From contig NZ_JAGGOF010000045.1 of assembly GCF_018614775.1 (NCBI RefSeq), positions 1 to 64,000 of the forward strand: a DNA stretch of 64,000 nucleotides, written 5' to 3'. Made by a program: the position numbers and the translations under genes. Below, in pieces: positions 29,105 to 37,667 of the stretch. Each line of letters opens with the position of its first letter. The stretch's first letter is position 1. This DNA comes from Pseudomonas fluorescens. Its GTDB lineage: Bacteria > Pseudomonadota > Gammaproteobacteria > Pseudomonadales > Pseudomonadaceae. Below the pieces are notes generated by a model, which was not told where the DNA came from, made no database searches, and saw nothing but the letters and a program-made list of their open reading frames with translations.

Positions 29105-30703
29105 TCAACCGCCGATGTTTCGGCCGAGGATCAGGTCCGCCGCTTTCTCGCCGATCATGATGCAGGGCGCGTTGGTGTTGCCGCTGATCAGCGTCGGCAT
29201 GATCGAGGCATCGACCACGCGCAGGCCCTGGATGCCGTGCACCTTCAGGTCCGGCCCGACCACACTCATGGCGTCGTTGCCCATTTTGCAGGTGCCCACC
29301 GGGTGGAACACCGTCGCCGCATACTCACGCACATAGCTCATCAGCTGTTCATCCGTCTGTACATGGGCGCCGGGCAGCATCTCCTTTCCACGAATACCAT
29401 CGAACGATTGATCGAAGAGGATCCGGCGTGCCAGTTTCAGGCCTTCGATCAGTACCCTGGCGTCCTCGGGGTCGGAGAGAAAGTTGAAGTCGATGACCGG
29501 CCTGGCCTCTCGGTCCAGGCGTATCTCGCCGATACTCCTGGGGCGCAGCACGCAGGTGTGCACCGCATAGCCGTGGCCCCATTCGAACAGCCGTCCGCGG
29601 TGGCTGCGATAGCCCGGCACGAAGTGAAACTGCACGTCCGGCAGCGCGTCGGCCAGCGCTGTGCGGGCGAAGCCTCCAGCCTCTACGTAGTTGGTCGTCA
29701 GCCAGCCTTTTTTACCCAACAGATAACGCAGCGGTGAGAGGACAATGCTCGGCAAGGCGCCCAGTGAAAAACCCAGTGTCAGCGGGCTTTTCGAGCGAAC
29801 GGTGATGAGCCCGTCGAGGTGATCCTGAAGATTCTTGCCGACACCGGGCAGGTGATGTTCAACCCTGATCCCGGCTTGTTCCAGCTCGTTCGCGGGCCCG
29901 ATACCTGACGCCAGCAACAGGCTCGGGCTGCCCAGTGAGCCTGCCGACAGGATGACTTCGCGACTGGCCCCCAAGACGAGGTTCTTGCCGTCCGCGACCA
30001 CCTTCACACCTTTGGCCACTCGCTGTTGCAGCACCAACGCCTGCACCGAGCAATCGGTGATCACGGTGAGGTTGGGGCGATCGAGCACGGGGGCGACAAA
30101 CGCGCGATAGCTCGACAGCCGCCGGGCGTTTTTCTGCGTCAGGTTGTAAAGGCCGCAGCCTTCGAGGGTGTCGCCATTGAAGTCATCGTTGGGACGGATG
30201 CCCACGCGCTGCGCGGCCTTGATGAACAGTCGCGACACCGGGTTGGGATCGCGCGCCGCCTCGACGTTCAATTCGCCTGCCGTGCCATGCAGGCGTGGGT
30301 CCTGGCCGAGCCGGTTGTTCTCCGATTTCTTGAAGTAGGGCAGCACGCTGTCCCAGTCCCACCCCGGGCAACCGGCTTGCGCCCAGCGATCGTAATCGCT
30401 GGCGTGACCGCGAATGTAGATCATGCTGTTCATCGAACTGGAGCCGCCCAGCGCCTTGCCGCGCGGCGTGTGCAGCGTTCGGCCGTTGAGGTGCGGTTGC
30501 GGCGCGGAAAAGAAATTCCAGCTGTACTTTTTGCTTTTGTACAGCGTGATGGTCCCGGCGGGCGTCTGGATACGCAGGCTGTTGTCGTGGCCGCCGGCCT
30601 CGATCAGGCAGACGCTGACGCCGGGATCGGCGCTCAATCGGTTCGCCAGCACGCAACCGGACGAACCGGCGCCGACAATGATGTAGTCATATTCGGTTTT
30701 CAT
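29105..30703 (-). CDS. GMC-family oxidoreductase (choline dehydrogenase-like)
   Basis: A 532-residue FAD alcohol dehydrogenase of the GMC family. The ADP-binding loop is IIVGAGSSGCVLANRLS (8-24). GMC signature 1 is visible as RGKALGGSSSMNSMIYIRGHASDYD, and the catalytic histidine region near the C-terminus is FHPVGTCKMGND. I chose ATG 30703; a TTG four codons earlier is possible. It lies 28 bases downstream of the aldehyde dehydrogenase gene on the same strand. The pair would oxidise an alcohol to an aldehyde and then an acid, and the importer operon follows in the same direction. Confidence 0.9.
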   Translation of the reverse strand: MKTEYDYIIVGAGSSGCVLANRLSADPGVSVCLIEAGGHDNSLRIQTPAGTITLYKSKKYSWNFFSAPQPHLNGRTLHTPRGKALGGSSSMNSMIYIRGHASDYDRWAQAGCPGWDWDSVLPYFKKSENNRLGQDPRLHGTAGELNVEAARDPNPVSRLFIKAAQRVGIRPNDDFNGDTLEGCGLYNLTQKNARRLSSYRAFVAPVLDRPNLTVITDCSVQALVLQQRVAKGVKVVADGKNLVLGASREVILSAGSLGSPSLLLASGIGPANELEQAGIRVEHHLPGVGKNLQDHLDGLITVRSKSPLTLGFSLGALPSIVLSPLRYLLGKKGWLTTNYVEAGGFARTALADALPDVQFHFVPGYRSHRGRLFEWGHGYAVHTCVLRPRSIGEIRLDREARPVIDFNFLSDPEDARVLIEGLKLARRILFDQSFDGIRGKEMLPGAHVQTDEQLMSYVREYAATVFHPVGTCKMGNDAMSVVGPDLKVHGIQGLRVVDASIMPTLISGNTNAPCIMIGEKAADLILGRNIGG

Positions 30704-30731
30704 GAGAGCGCCCAAGTGCTATGTCCATGGT

Positions 30732-32219
30732 TCAACGCAGTTGAAACCAGGTGGTCTTCAGTTGCGTGTATTTGTCGAAGGAATGCAGTGACAGGTCGCG
30801 ACCGAAACCGGACTGCTTGCCGCCACCAAACGGCACGCTGACGTCCAGCGCATCGACGGTGTTGACCGAAACCGTTCCGGCGTTCAGGCGGCTGGCGACC
30901 CGGTGCGCGCGATTGAGGTCGTCGCTCCACACCGATGCCGCCAGGCCATAGATGTGTTCGTTGGCCATTTGCACGGCCTGGTCTTCATCGTCGAACCGGG
31001 TGATCGCCAGCACCGGGCCGAACACTTCTTCGCGGGACAAACGCATGTCCGGTGTGACGTTGGTGAACAGCGTTGGCTGGATGAAGTTGTCCGAGCCGTT
31101 GATGACGACTCGTTCACCGCCTGCCACCCGTCGTGCGCCGCTGTCGCTCGCCTCGCCGATGTAATCCATGACGCGGGCAGCCTGGGTGGCATCGACGATG
31201 GCGCCCATCTTGCTGGCGGGATTCAGTGGGTCGCCGGGCTGCCAGTGCCGCGTTTTCTCGATCAGCCGTTCGACGAACTCATCGTGGATCGAGCGTTGCA
31301 CCAGCAGCCGCGAATTGGCCGAGCAGACTTCCCCTTGGTTGAAGAAGATCCCGAACGCGGTTTTTTCCGCCGCCAGGTCCAGGTCCTGGCAATCGGCGAA
31401 CACCAGGTTCGGGCTCTTGCCGCCGCACTCCAGCCACACCTGCTTGAGGTTGGACTGGGCGGCATACTGCATGAAGTATTTGCCCACCTGGGTCGAGCCG
31501 GTGAAGGCCAGCGCGTCGACATCCGGGTGCAGGCCCAGCGCGCGTCCCGCCTGTTCACCGAGGCCGGTGACGACATTGAACACACCCTCCGGCACGCCCG
31601 CTTCCAGCGCCAGGTCAGCCAGGCGCAACGCCGAGAAGGGTGATTGTTCGGCGGGCTTGAGGATCACGCTGTTGCCGGCGGCGAGCGCCGGCGCGAGTTT
31701 CCAGGCCGCCATGTCCAGCGGGAAGTTCCACGGCACCACGGCGGCGATCACCCCCAGCGGTACGCGGGTGATGGTTGCCAGCGTGCCGGGCCCTGTCGGT
31801 GCGACCTGGTCGTACAATTTGTCCAGGCTTTCGGCGTACCAGGCGAAGACATGGGCAGCACCCGGCACGTCGATGTTGTAGGCGTCCATCACCGGCTTGC
31901 CCATGCTCATGGAGTCGAGCAGCGCGAGTTCTTCGCGATGGGCCAGGATCGATTCGGACAGGCGCAGCAGGATGGCCTTGCGTTCCTTGGGGTGCATGCG
32001 CGCCCAGGGCCCGGTTTCGAAGCACTGGCGAGCGCTCTGGACAGCCTCGTCGACCTCCGTGTCCGAGCATGCGGCCACGTTGGCCAGCAAGGTGTTGGTG
32101 GCCGGGTTGATCACGGCGAAGGTCTCGCCACTGTGTGCCTGGCGCAGCTTGCCCGTGATCAGGGCCATGCTGTTAAAGCGTTGGTTCTCAGCCAGGCGTT
32201 GCCAGCTTTTCAAATCCAT
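30732..32219 (-). CDS. NAD-dependent aldehyde dehydrogenase (PuuC-like)
   Basis: A 495-residue aldehyde dehydrogenase. The general base is E264 (WLECGGKSPN) and the nucleophile C299 (FNQGEVCSANSR); the N-terminal half has VVPWNFPLDMAAWK. The start region (WQRLAENQRFNSMALITGKLRQAHSGETF) and overall pattern resemble gamma-glutamyl-aminobutyraldehyde dehydrogenase PuuC. ATG 32219 follows CAGGAG; a GTG sits just before it. It is upstream of the GMC gene. An aminoaldehyde or betaine-aldehyde type substrate is an inference from the family. Confidence 0.9.
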   Translation of the reverse strand: MDLKSWQRLAENQRFNSMALITGKLRQAHSGETFAVINPATNTLLANVAACSDTEVDEAVQSARQCFETGPWARMHPKERKAILLRLSESILAHREELALLDSMSMGKPVMDAYNIDVPGAAHVFAWYAESLDKLYDQVAPTGPGTLATITRVPLGVIAAVVPWNFPLDMAAWKLAPALAAGNSVILKPAEQSPFSALRLADLALEAGVPEGVFNVVTGLGEQAGRALGLHPDVDALAFTGSTQVGKYFMQYAAQSNLKQVWLECGGKSPNLVFADCQDLDLAAEKTAFGIFFNQGEVCSANSRLLVQRSIHDEFVERLIEKTRHWQPGDPLNPASKMGAIVDATQAARVMDYIGEASDSGARRVAGGERVVINGSDNFIQPTLFTNVTPDMRLSREEVFGPVLAITRFDDEDQAVQMANEHIYGLAASVWSDDLNRAHRVASRLNAGTVSVNTVDALDVSVPFGGGKQSGFGRDLSLHSFDKYTQLKTTWFQLR

Positions 32220-32287
32220 CACCGCACACTCCTGATTGGCCTGCGGGCCATGTTCAAAATCAGTGGTGCCAATAGTGGGGGAACGGT

Positions 32288-32335
32288 GGGTGACGGGAAA
32301 TTATTAAAAATGTCGTTGCTACTGATAAAAAAACT
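32288..32335. promoter_or_regulatory. AT-rich element, copy 2 (dehydrogenase operon)
   Basis: GGGAAATTATTAAAAATGTC followed by GTTGCT and an A-run before ACTCGCC, about 70 bases upstream of the aldehyde dehydrogenase start and about 155 bases upstream of the divergent LysR gene. It aligns with 28951-28998 over about 45 bases with few differences. Position between a LysR gene and its divergent target fits a LysR binding region. Confidence 0.5.
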
Positions 32336-32488
32336 CGCCTGAGACGCCCCGGGTGGCGCTCCATGCCGTGCTTGAGGATAGGCTTTTTAGCTTCACTGGC
32401 GAGCAATTTGCTTGTTTGTTCGCTGCTGTGAACATCGCAGAATAACCCGCAGGATCCGGTATCCCGGTTCACTCAGTTCGAGGTAGCT

Positions 32489-33397
32489 ATGGCCGCTTAC
32501 AATCTGCGACAACTCAGGTACTTCGTTACCACCGTGGAGTGCGGCAGCGTGGCCGAGGCCTCGCGCAAGCTCTACATCGCGCAGCCTTCGGTCTCGACCG
32601 CCATCAAGCACCTGGAAGAGAGTTTCGCCGTGCAGCTGTTCATCAGGCACCACGCCCAGGGTGTGTCGCTGACCCCGGGTGGCGCGCGTTTCTATCGCAA
32701 GGCTCAGGAGCTGCTGCGCGTGGCCCATGAATTCGAGCAGAACGCCCTGGCAGACAACGACATCGTCGCGGGCCAGATTGATATCGGCTGTTTCGAAACC
32801 GTCGCACCGTTGTACCTGCCGCGGCTGATTGCCGGCTTCCGCGACCGTTGGCCGGGGGTGGAAATCCGCATACGCGATGGTGAGCAACAGGAACTGGTGC
32901 AGGCGTTGACCTCGGGCAGCATCGACCTGGCGATTCTTTATGAGCACGATCTGGACAGCACCATCGAAACCGCGCCGCTGATGGCGCCGCAGCAGCCCTA
33001 TGCGTTGTTGCCCGAAGGCCATCGCTTCGCCAACCAGGCGAAGGTTTCGCTCAACGATCTGGTGCTTGAGCCCATGGTGCTGCTGGATGTACAGCCGAGC
33101 CGGACCTACTTCGTCAGCATTTTCGAAGAGCGCGGCCTGAGCCCGCATATCCAGTTCAGCTCACCGTCGATCGAGATGGTCCGGGGCATGGTGGGGCGTG
33201 GGTTCGGCTTCTCGATATTGGTCACCCGGCCCAAGTCCGATTACACCTACGACGGGCAAAAGGTCGTGTGTGTGCCGCTGGCCGAACAGGTCACCGGCTC
33301 GGGACTGTCAGCCGCCTGGCTTCGCCGCGCGTCATTGACCAAGCCGGCGCAGCTGTTTGTGGATCATTGTCGGCAGGAGTTGGCGCCCAGGACCTGA
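32489..33397 (+). CDS. LysR-family transcriptional regulator
   Basis: A 302-residue regulator. The winged helix-turn-helix is residues 5-62 (SVAEASRKLYIAQPSVSTAIKHLEESF). The effector domain starts near residue 90 (GQIDIGCFETVAPLYLPRLIAGF). It is divergent from the aldehyde dehydrogenase gene, the usual layout for a LysR activator and its target. Its 3' end overlaps the converging M20 hydrolase gene by 34 bases. The inducer is unknown; the family resemblance is to GcvA/CysB-type small-molecule sensors. Confidence 0.9.
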   Translation: MAAYNLRQLRYFVTTVECGSVAEASRKLYIAQPSVSTAIKHLEESFAVQLFIRHHAQGVSLTPGGARFYRKAQELLRVAHEFEQNALADNDIVAGQIDIGCFETVAPLYLPRLIAGFRDRWPGVEIRIRDGEQQELVQALTSGSIDLAILYEHDLDSTIETAPLMAPQQPYALLPEGHRFANQAKVSLNDLVLEPMVLLDVQPSRTYFVSIFEERGLSPHIQFSSPSIEMVRGMVGRGFGFSILVTRPKSDYTYDGQKVVCVPLAEQVTGSGLSAAWLRRASLTKPAQLFVDHCRQELAPRT

Positions 33398-34557
33398 GTC
33401 ATCCGGCGCAACATCTCATCGCACCCTTCAAGCTGTTCGAGGCTGACGAATTCGTCCGGCTTATGGCCCTGGTCCATGCTGCCCGGGCCGCACACCACGG
33501 TAGGAATACCGATGGCGTCGAACAGCCCGCCCTCCGTGCCGAACGCAACGGTCGTGAACGCGTCTGACCCACAGAACCGGGCAATCAGCTGCGCGGCCTC
33601 GCTCCTTGCATCGGTGGCGAGACCGGGGTACGCCGACAGCTCCCGAAAGTGAATGTCACTGCCCGGATTGACTTCGCGCATGCGCGGCAGCAGTTGCTCC
33701 CTTGCGTACTGCTGCAACTGCTCTGCGACCTTGAGCGGATCCTGGGCCGGCAGGGCACGCACTTCAAAATCGAACCGGCAATCGGCAGGCACGATGTTCA
33801 ACGCTTTGCCGCCGGAGATCATGCCGGCTTGCACGGTGGTGAAAGGAGGGTCGAAGCGCGTGTCATGCAGATGTCTGGCGCGCAGGCTCGAACCGATGCG
33901 GCCCAGTTCCGCAATCAACTCGGCGGCGTACTCGATGGCGTTGACGCCCCGGGGCGCGTAGGCCGAATGGCAGGCCGCGCCCGCCACGTCGCAGCGCATC
34001 GCCAACTTGCCCTTGTGCCCGAGCACCGGCTGGAGTTCGGTGGGTTCGCCGATGATGCACAGCAGCGGTTTGACCGGGCGCTGCGCAAGTTCGGCCAATA
34101 ACGAACGCACGCCAAGGCAGCCGACTTCTTCGTCATAGGACAGCGCGATGTGCACCGGCATCCGCAAGGGCGCTGCCAGCAACCCCGGCACCGCCGCCAG
34201 GACACAGGCGATGTAGGCTTTCATGTCTGCCGTGCCGCGCCCGAACAGCTTGCCGTCGTTCTCACTCAGCTCGAACGGCGCCACGGTCCAGGATTGGCCG
34301 TCCACCGGCACGACATCGGTGTGACCGGACAGTACGATGCCTGGCCGATCAGCTGGACCGATGGTCGCGAACAGGTTGGCCTTGCTGCGCTGCTCGTTGT
34401 AGATGAGTTCGCAGGGCACATTGAACTGCGCCAGGTAATCGCGGACGAACTCGATCAGGTGCAGGTTCGATTCGCGGCTGGTGGTGTCGAAGCCCACCAG
34501 GGCGGCCAACAGGTCACGGCTACTGGACCCTGCGTCGCTCATCGGTGCTTTATTCAT
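33364..34557 (-). CDS. M20-family amidohydrolase (ArgE-like)
   Basis: A 397-residue zinc-dependent deacylase resembling acetylornithine deacetylase ArgE. Metal ligands and catalytic residues are visible as H79 and D81 (LSGHTDVVP), D111 (GTADMKAY) and E143/E144 (SYDEEVGCLG). It would remove an acyl group from an N-acyl amino acid or similar. The ATG at 34557 overlaps the DUF1028 gene stop by eight bases, implying coupled translation. In this context, next to an aminotransferase and a DUF1028 hydrolase, a catabolic role is more likely than arginine synthesis. Confidence 0.88.
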   Translation of the reverse strand: MNKAPMSDAGSSSRDLLAALVGFDTTSRESNLHLIEFVRDYLAQFNVPCELIYNEQRSKANLFATIGPADRPGIVLSGHTDVVPVDGQSWTVAPFELSENDGKLFGRGTADMKAYIACVLAAVPGLLAAPLRMPVHIALSYDEEVGCLGVRSLLAELAQRPVKPLLCIIGEPTELQPVLGHKGKLAMRCDVAGAACHSAYAPRGVNAIEYAAELIAELGRIGSSLRARHLHDTRFDPPFTTVQAGMISGGKALNIVPADCRFDFEVRALPAQDPLKVAEQLQQYAREQLLPRMREVNPGSDIHFRELSAYPGLATDARSEAAQLIARFCGSDAFTTVAFGTEGGLFDAIGIPTVVCGPGSMDQGHKPDEFVSLEQLEGCDEMLRRMTQVLGANSCRQ

Positions 34558-35224
34558 CACCGGGCACGCCGTAACGGGGGGCTTTGGTCGGGTCGAGGGC
34601 GCGGGTGAGGTAATCCTGCATCTGTGGGCTGTAGTCGGCCCATAGTTGGGCCAGCTTGCCGATCGGGTCTTCGTCAGCCCAATCCACGCGCAGATCGACG
34701 ATCGGCCAGGTCAGCTCACCCACCACCACCAGTGCCGCCGAGTGTACCGGGCCGGCTTCACCCCCGGTTGCCACGGCGGCCTGCATCGCTGCAATCAATC
34801 GATCGGCCAACTGGCCGCCGCTGGTTTCAAAGGTCTGCACCAGCGTCTCGACGACCGCGCGATCGGCCAGCATGTTGCCCGCACCGACGCATTGCTCACC
34901 GGAGAGCGCATTGTGTATGCCCAAGGTTTCGCTGCCGCTGAAGTGGGCGGTCTGGCCCAGGTGATCGATGGCGGTCAATTGGCGAAACTGGCTATAGCCG
35001 TTGCTGGTCAGCGCCTTGTCCAGCGCCTGGGACACGGACAGGCCGTTTTCCAATTGATCGAGCACGTGGGGGCCGAGGGCGGGGAGGGTGATGTTCTGCG
35101 TGGCAACCGCCCCAACCCCCGGGCGCAACCACGGGCAACGAGCGCCCACGGCAATGCTGGAAGAGCTGATCGCGATGCCCAACTGCCCGGTTTCGGCGCA
35201 ACGGCCGACGATGGAAAACGTCAT
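34550..35224 (-). CDS. DUF1028 Ntn-hydrolase-like protein
   Basis: A 224-residue member of the DUF1028 family, predicted to adopt an N-terminal-nucleophile hydrolase fold. It starts MTFSIVGRCAETGQLGIAISSSSIAVGARCPW, the family signature; internal landmarks are GAVATQNIT and CVGAGNMLA. The enzymatic function of DUF1028 is not established. It overlaps the M20 hydrolase gene and lies about 180 bases downstream of the aminotransferase. RidA, which often accompanies DUF1028, is encoded at 39043. Confidence 0.85.
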   Translation of the reverse strand: MTFSIVGRCAETGQLGIAISSSSIAVGARCPWLRPGVGAVATQNITLPALGPHVLDQLENGLSVSQALDKALTSNGYSQFRQLTAIDHLGQTAHFSGSETLGIHNALSGEQCVGAGNMLADRAVVETLVQTFETSGGQLADRLIAAMQAAVATGGEAGPVHSAALVVVGELTWPIVDLRVDWADEDPIGKLAQLWADYSPQMQDYLTRALDPTKAPRYGVPGDE

Positions 35225-35406
35225 GGTGTGTTCGTCCTGTTTCGTCCTGAGCCTCTATCCGCTGTCCGGGCAGCGATGCGACGCTGCCCGGACGGGACGG
35301 TACATGAGGGCATTGTGTCGATGCGCTGCAGTGGGCGAAACGAGGTTTTTTGTGGAGCCTGACGACGTAAAAACTTCTCAACCTGCGGATGAGACAGCGG
35401 TGCTGC

Positions 35407-36789
35407 CTACAGACGCCCGTATTCTCGCGCCGTGCGATCCACCGCGATGCGGGTCTTGTCGACCAGTTCGTCCAGTTCCGCGCGGGTCGCGACCAGTGCC
35501 GGGGCCATGATCATGCGACCCAGTGTCGAGCGGATGATCACGCCTCCCTCGAAGCCGAGCGTGCGGCAGCGCCAGGCGATGTCATTCTCGTTGGCGAAGC
35601 GTTTGCGCGTAGCCTTGTCTTCGGCGAACTGCAACGCCGCCACCAGGCCCATGCCTTGGATTTCACCCACCAGCGGGTGATGGTCGAACACCTCCCGCAG
35701 GCATTTCTGCAAGTAAGGCCCGGTGTCGGATTTCACCTGGGTCACTACGCCCTCGTCGCGCAAGGCCTTGAGGTTGGCGATTGCCACCGCGGCGGCCACC
35801 GGGTGGCCGGAGTACGTCAGGCCGTGGGCGAATACGCCGCCTTTTTCCACCAGTGCTTCGGCCATGCGCCGCGACAGGATCAACCCGCCCATGGGGATAT
35901 AACCCGAGGTCAGGCCCTTGGCGATGGACAGGGTATCCGGCTCGAAGCCCAGCGCCTGATGGGCAAACCATTCGCCGGTGCGGCCAAAGCCACCGATCAC
36001 TTCGTCGGCGCACAGCAGCACGTCGTACTGGCGGCAGACGCGCTGGATCTCCGGCCAGTAGGTCTGCGGTGGAATGATCATCCCGCCCGCGCCCTGGAAC
36101 GGTTCGGCGACGAACGCCGCCACCTTGTCGGCGCCCAGTTCGAGAATCCTTTCCTCCAGTTGACGCGCCGCACGCAGGCCGAATTCTTCGGGGCTCAGAT
36201 GACCTTCGTGAGCGAACCAGTACGGTTCGTCGATGTGGACAACATCAGGAATCGTGCCGCCCATTTCGTGCATGAATTTCATGCCGCCCAGCGCCGTCGC
36301 CGCCAGGGTCGAGCCGTGGTAACCGTTCCAGCGGCCGATCATGACCTTCTTCTCCGGCTTGCCCATCACTTGCCAGAACTTGCGTACGGTGCGGATCAGC
36401 ACCTCGTTGGCCTCGGAGCCGGAGTTGGTGTAGATCGCATGGCTGTAGTGCGCGGGCAACAGGCTGAACAGCAGCTCAGACAGCTCGATCACCGCCGGGT
36501 GGGTCGTGTGGAAGAACATGTTGTAGTAAGGCAGTTGCGCCAGTTGTGCGCTGGCAGCAGCGGCCAGGTCCTTGCGTCCATAGCCAAGATTGGTGCACCA
36601 CAGGCCCGACATGCCATCCAGGTAACGATTGCCGTCGTTGTCCCACAGCGACAGTCGATCCCCCCTGACCATCACCCGCGGGCCTTCTTCGTTCAGCGCC
36701 TTCTGATCGACGAAGGCGTGAATGTGATGGGCGGCATCGGACGCCTGGTAATCACGCGTGGTGCGGGTTGGATCGAGTTCGGTGGACAT
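35407..36789 (-). CDS. Class III aminotransferase (PLP-dependent)
   Basis: A 460-residue omega-aminotransferase. The PLP lysine is K291 in LSIAKGLTSGYIPMGG and the PLP nitrogen ligand is D262 in LCADEVIGGFGRTG; the phosphate-binding SGSEANE is at 123-129. I chose ATG 36789 because GGAGAAG precedes it; the frame is open 13 codons further. It resembles putrescine or beta-alanine:pyruvate aminotransferases. It is divergent from a TetR gene with an inverted repeat between them. It probably feeds an amine or amino acid into central metabolism with the M20 and DUF1028 enzymes. Confidence 0.9.
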   Translation of the reverse strand: MSTELDPTRTTRDYQASDAAHHIHAFVDQKALNEEGPRVMVRGDRLSLWDNDGNRYLDGMSGLWCTNLGYGRKDLAAAASAQLAQLPYYNMFFHTTHPAVIELSELLFSLLPAHYSHAIYTNSGSEANEVLIRTVRKFWQVMGKPEKKVMIGRWNGYHGSTLAATALGGMKFMHEMGGTIPDVVHIDEPYWFAHEGHLSPEEFGLRAARQLEERILELGADKVAAFVAEPFQGAGGMIIPPQTYWPEIQRVCRQYDVLLCADEVIGGFGRTGEWFAHQALGFEPDTLSIAKGLTSGYIPMGGLILSRRMAEALVEKGGVFAHGLTYSGHPVAAAVAIANLKALRDEGVVTQVKSDTGPYLQKCLREVFDHHPLVGEIQGMGLVAALQFAEDKATRKRFANENDIAWRCRTLGFEGGVIIRSTLGRMIMAPALVATRAELDELVDKTRIAVDRTAREYGRL

Positions 36790-36877
36790 TGCACTTCTCC
36801 GGGGTGATGGCGCCGCGTCCGCGTTCACGGTTGGTGCCAGGTCGGGGTGGGGATGTGGAATAAGTTTTGCCAGCTAA

Positions 36878-36902
36878 AAATATTTTTGTAAAGAAAATAT
36901 TT
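36878..36902. promoter_or_regulatory. AT-rich inverted repeat, candidate TetR operator
   Basis: AAATATTTT (36878-36886), seven-base spacer, AAAATATTT (36894-36902): perfect 9-base arms between the aminotransferase start and the divergent TetR start. The position suits repression of both genes by the TetR protein. Confidence 0.45.
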
Positions 36903-36961
36903 GTTGATGGAAATCCTTTTCCGTAACCTGCGCATCACTCAAAAAACACGCCTGGGGCGCC

Positions 36962-37567
36962 ATGACCGGACTCAGAGAACGACAAAAAGAGCAGCGCCGA
37001 CAGAGCATCGCCGAGGCGGCGCTGGCGTTGTTCAAAGCCAATGGTTTCGGCGCCACCACGTTGGAGCAGATCGCCCATCAGGCCGGGGTCTCATCGCCCA
37101 CGGTGGTCAATTATTTCGGTGGCAAGCAGGAAATTCTGCTGGCCCTGTTGAAGGCGCCGGATGAACAGGCGATGGGCGAGGCGAGGGCGAATCTGGACGA
37201 ACACTCCGATCCGCTCGACGCCCTCTGTGAACTCGAAGGCTTGATGACCCGTTATCAGCTGCGTGCGATGCCGGCCTCGCTGTGGCGTGAGCTGGCGCCG
37301 TTTCTGTTCACGGGGGATCTGGCCCAGGCGTTCCAACCCTGGAATGCCGCCGTCGTTGAAGAAGCCAAGGCGCTGCTGGTGCATTTCCAGAAACAAGGCA
37401 AGGTGCGCGAGTCAGTCGATATCGACGTGGCCGCGACCCTGTTCAACCAGTACGCGAACCTGGCGTTCATTCGGCTGGCGACCGAAGCGGTGCCAGATCG
37501 CGAGGCCCATGCGGCGCACATGCGCAGTGTGCTGGGGTTGATGTGTCATGGGATGCTGAGCGAGTGA
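36962..37567 (+). CDS. TetR-family transcriptional regulator
   Basis: A 201-residue regulator. The N-terminal helix-turn-helix is residues 10-55 (SIAEAALALFKANGFGATTLEQIAHQAGVSSPTVVNYFGGKQEIL). The C-terminal ligand domain is helical with no known signature. It is divergent from the aminotransferase gene and probably represses it, and perhaps the monooxygenase gene 100 bp downstream. Confidence 0.9.
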   Translation: MTGLRERQKEQRRQSIAEAALALFKANGFGATTLEQIAHQAGVSSPTVVNYFGGKQEILLALLKAPDEQAMGEARANLDEHSDPLDALCELEGLMTRYQLRAMPASLWRELAPFLFTGDLAQAFQPWNAAVVEEAKALLVHFQKQGKVRESVDIDVAATLFNQYANLAFIRLATEAVPDREAHAAHMRSVLGLMCHGMLSE

Positions 37568-37667
37568 GCTAGTTTTTTCCTGCTCTGCGACGACAAAAAA
37601 CATAATTTCGCTCTCTCCCGATCCTGCACAGAATGCGTCCAAACCCGCCTTCGTGAAGGACACCGGT

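Noticed and set aside
35389-36807. 472-codon plus-strand frame opposite the aminotransferase
   Set aside because: A GC-skew artefact of the real minus-strand PLP enzyme.
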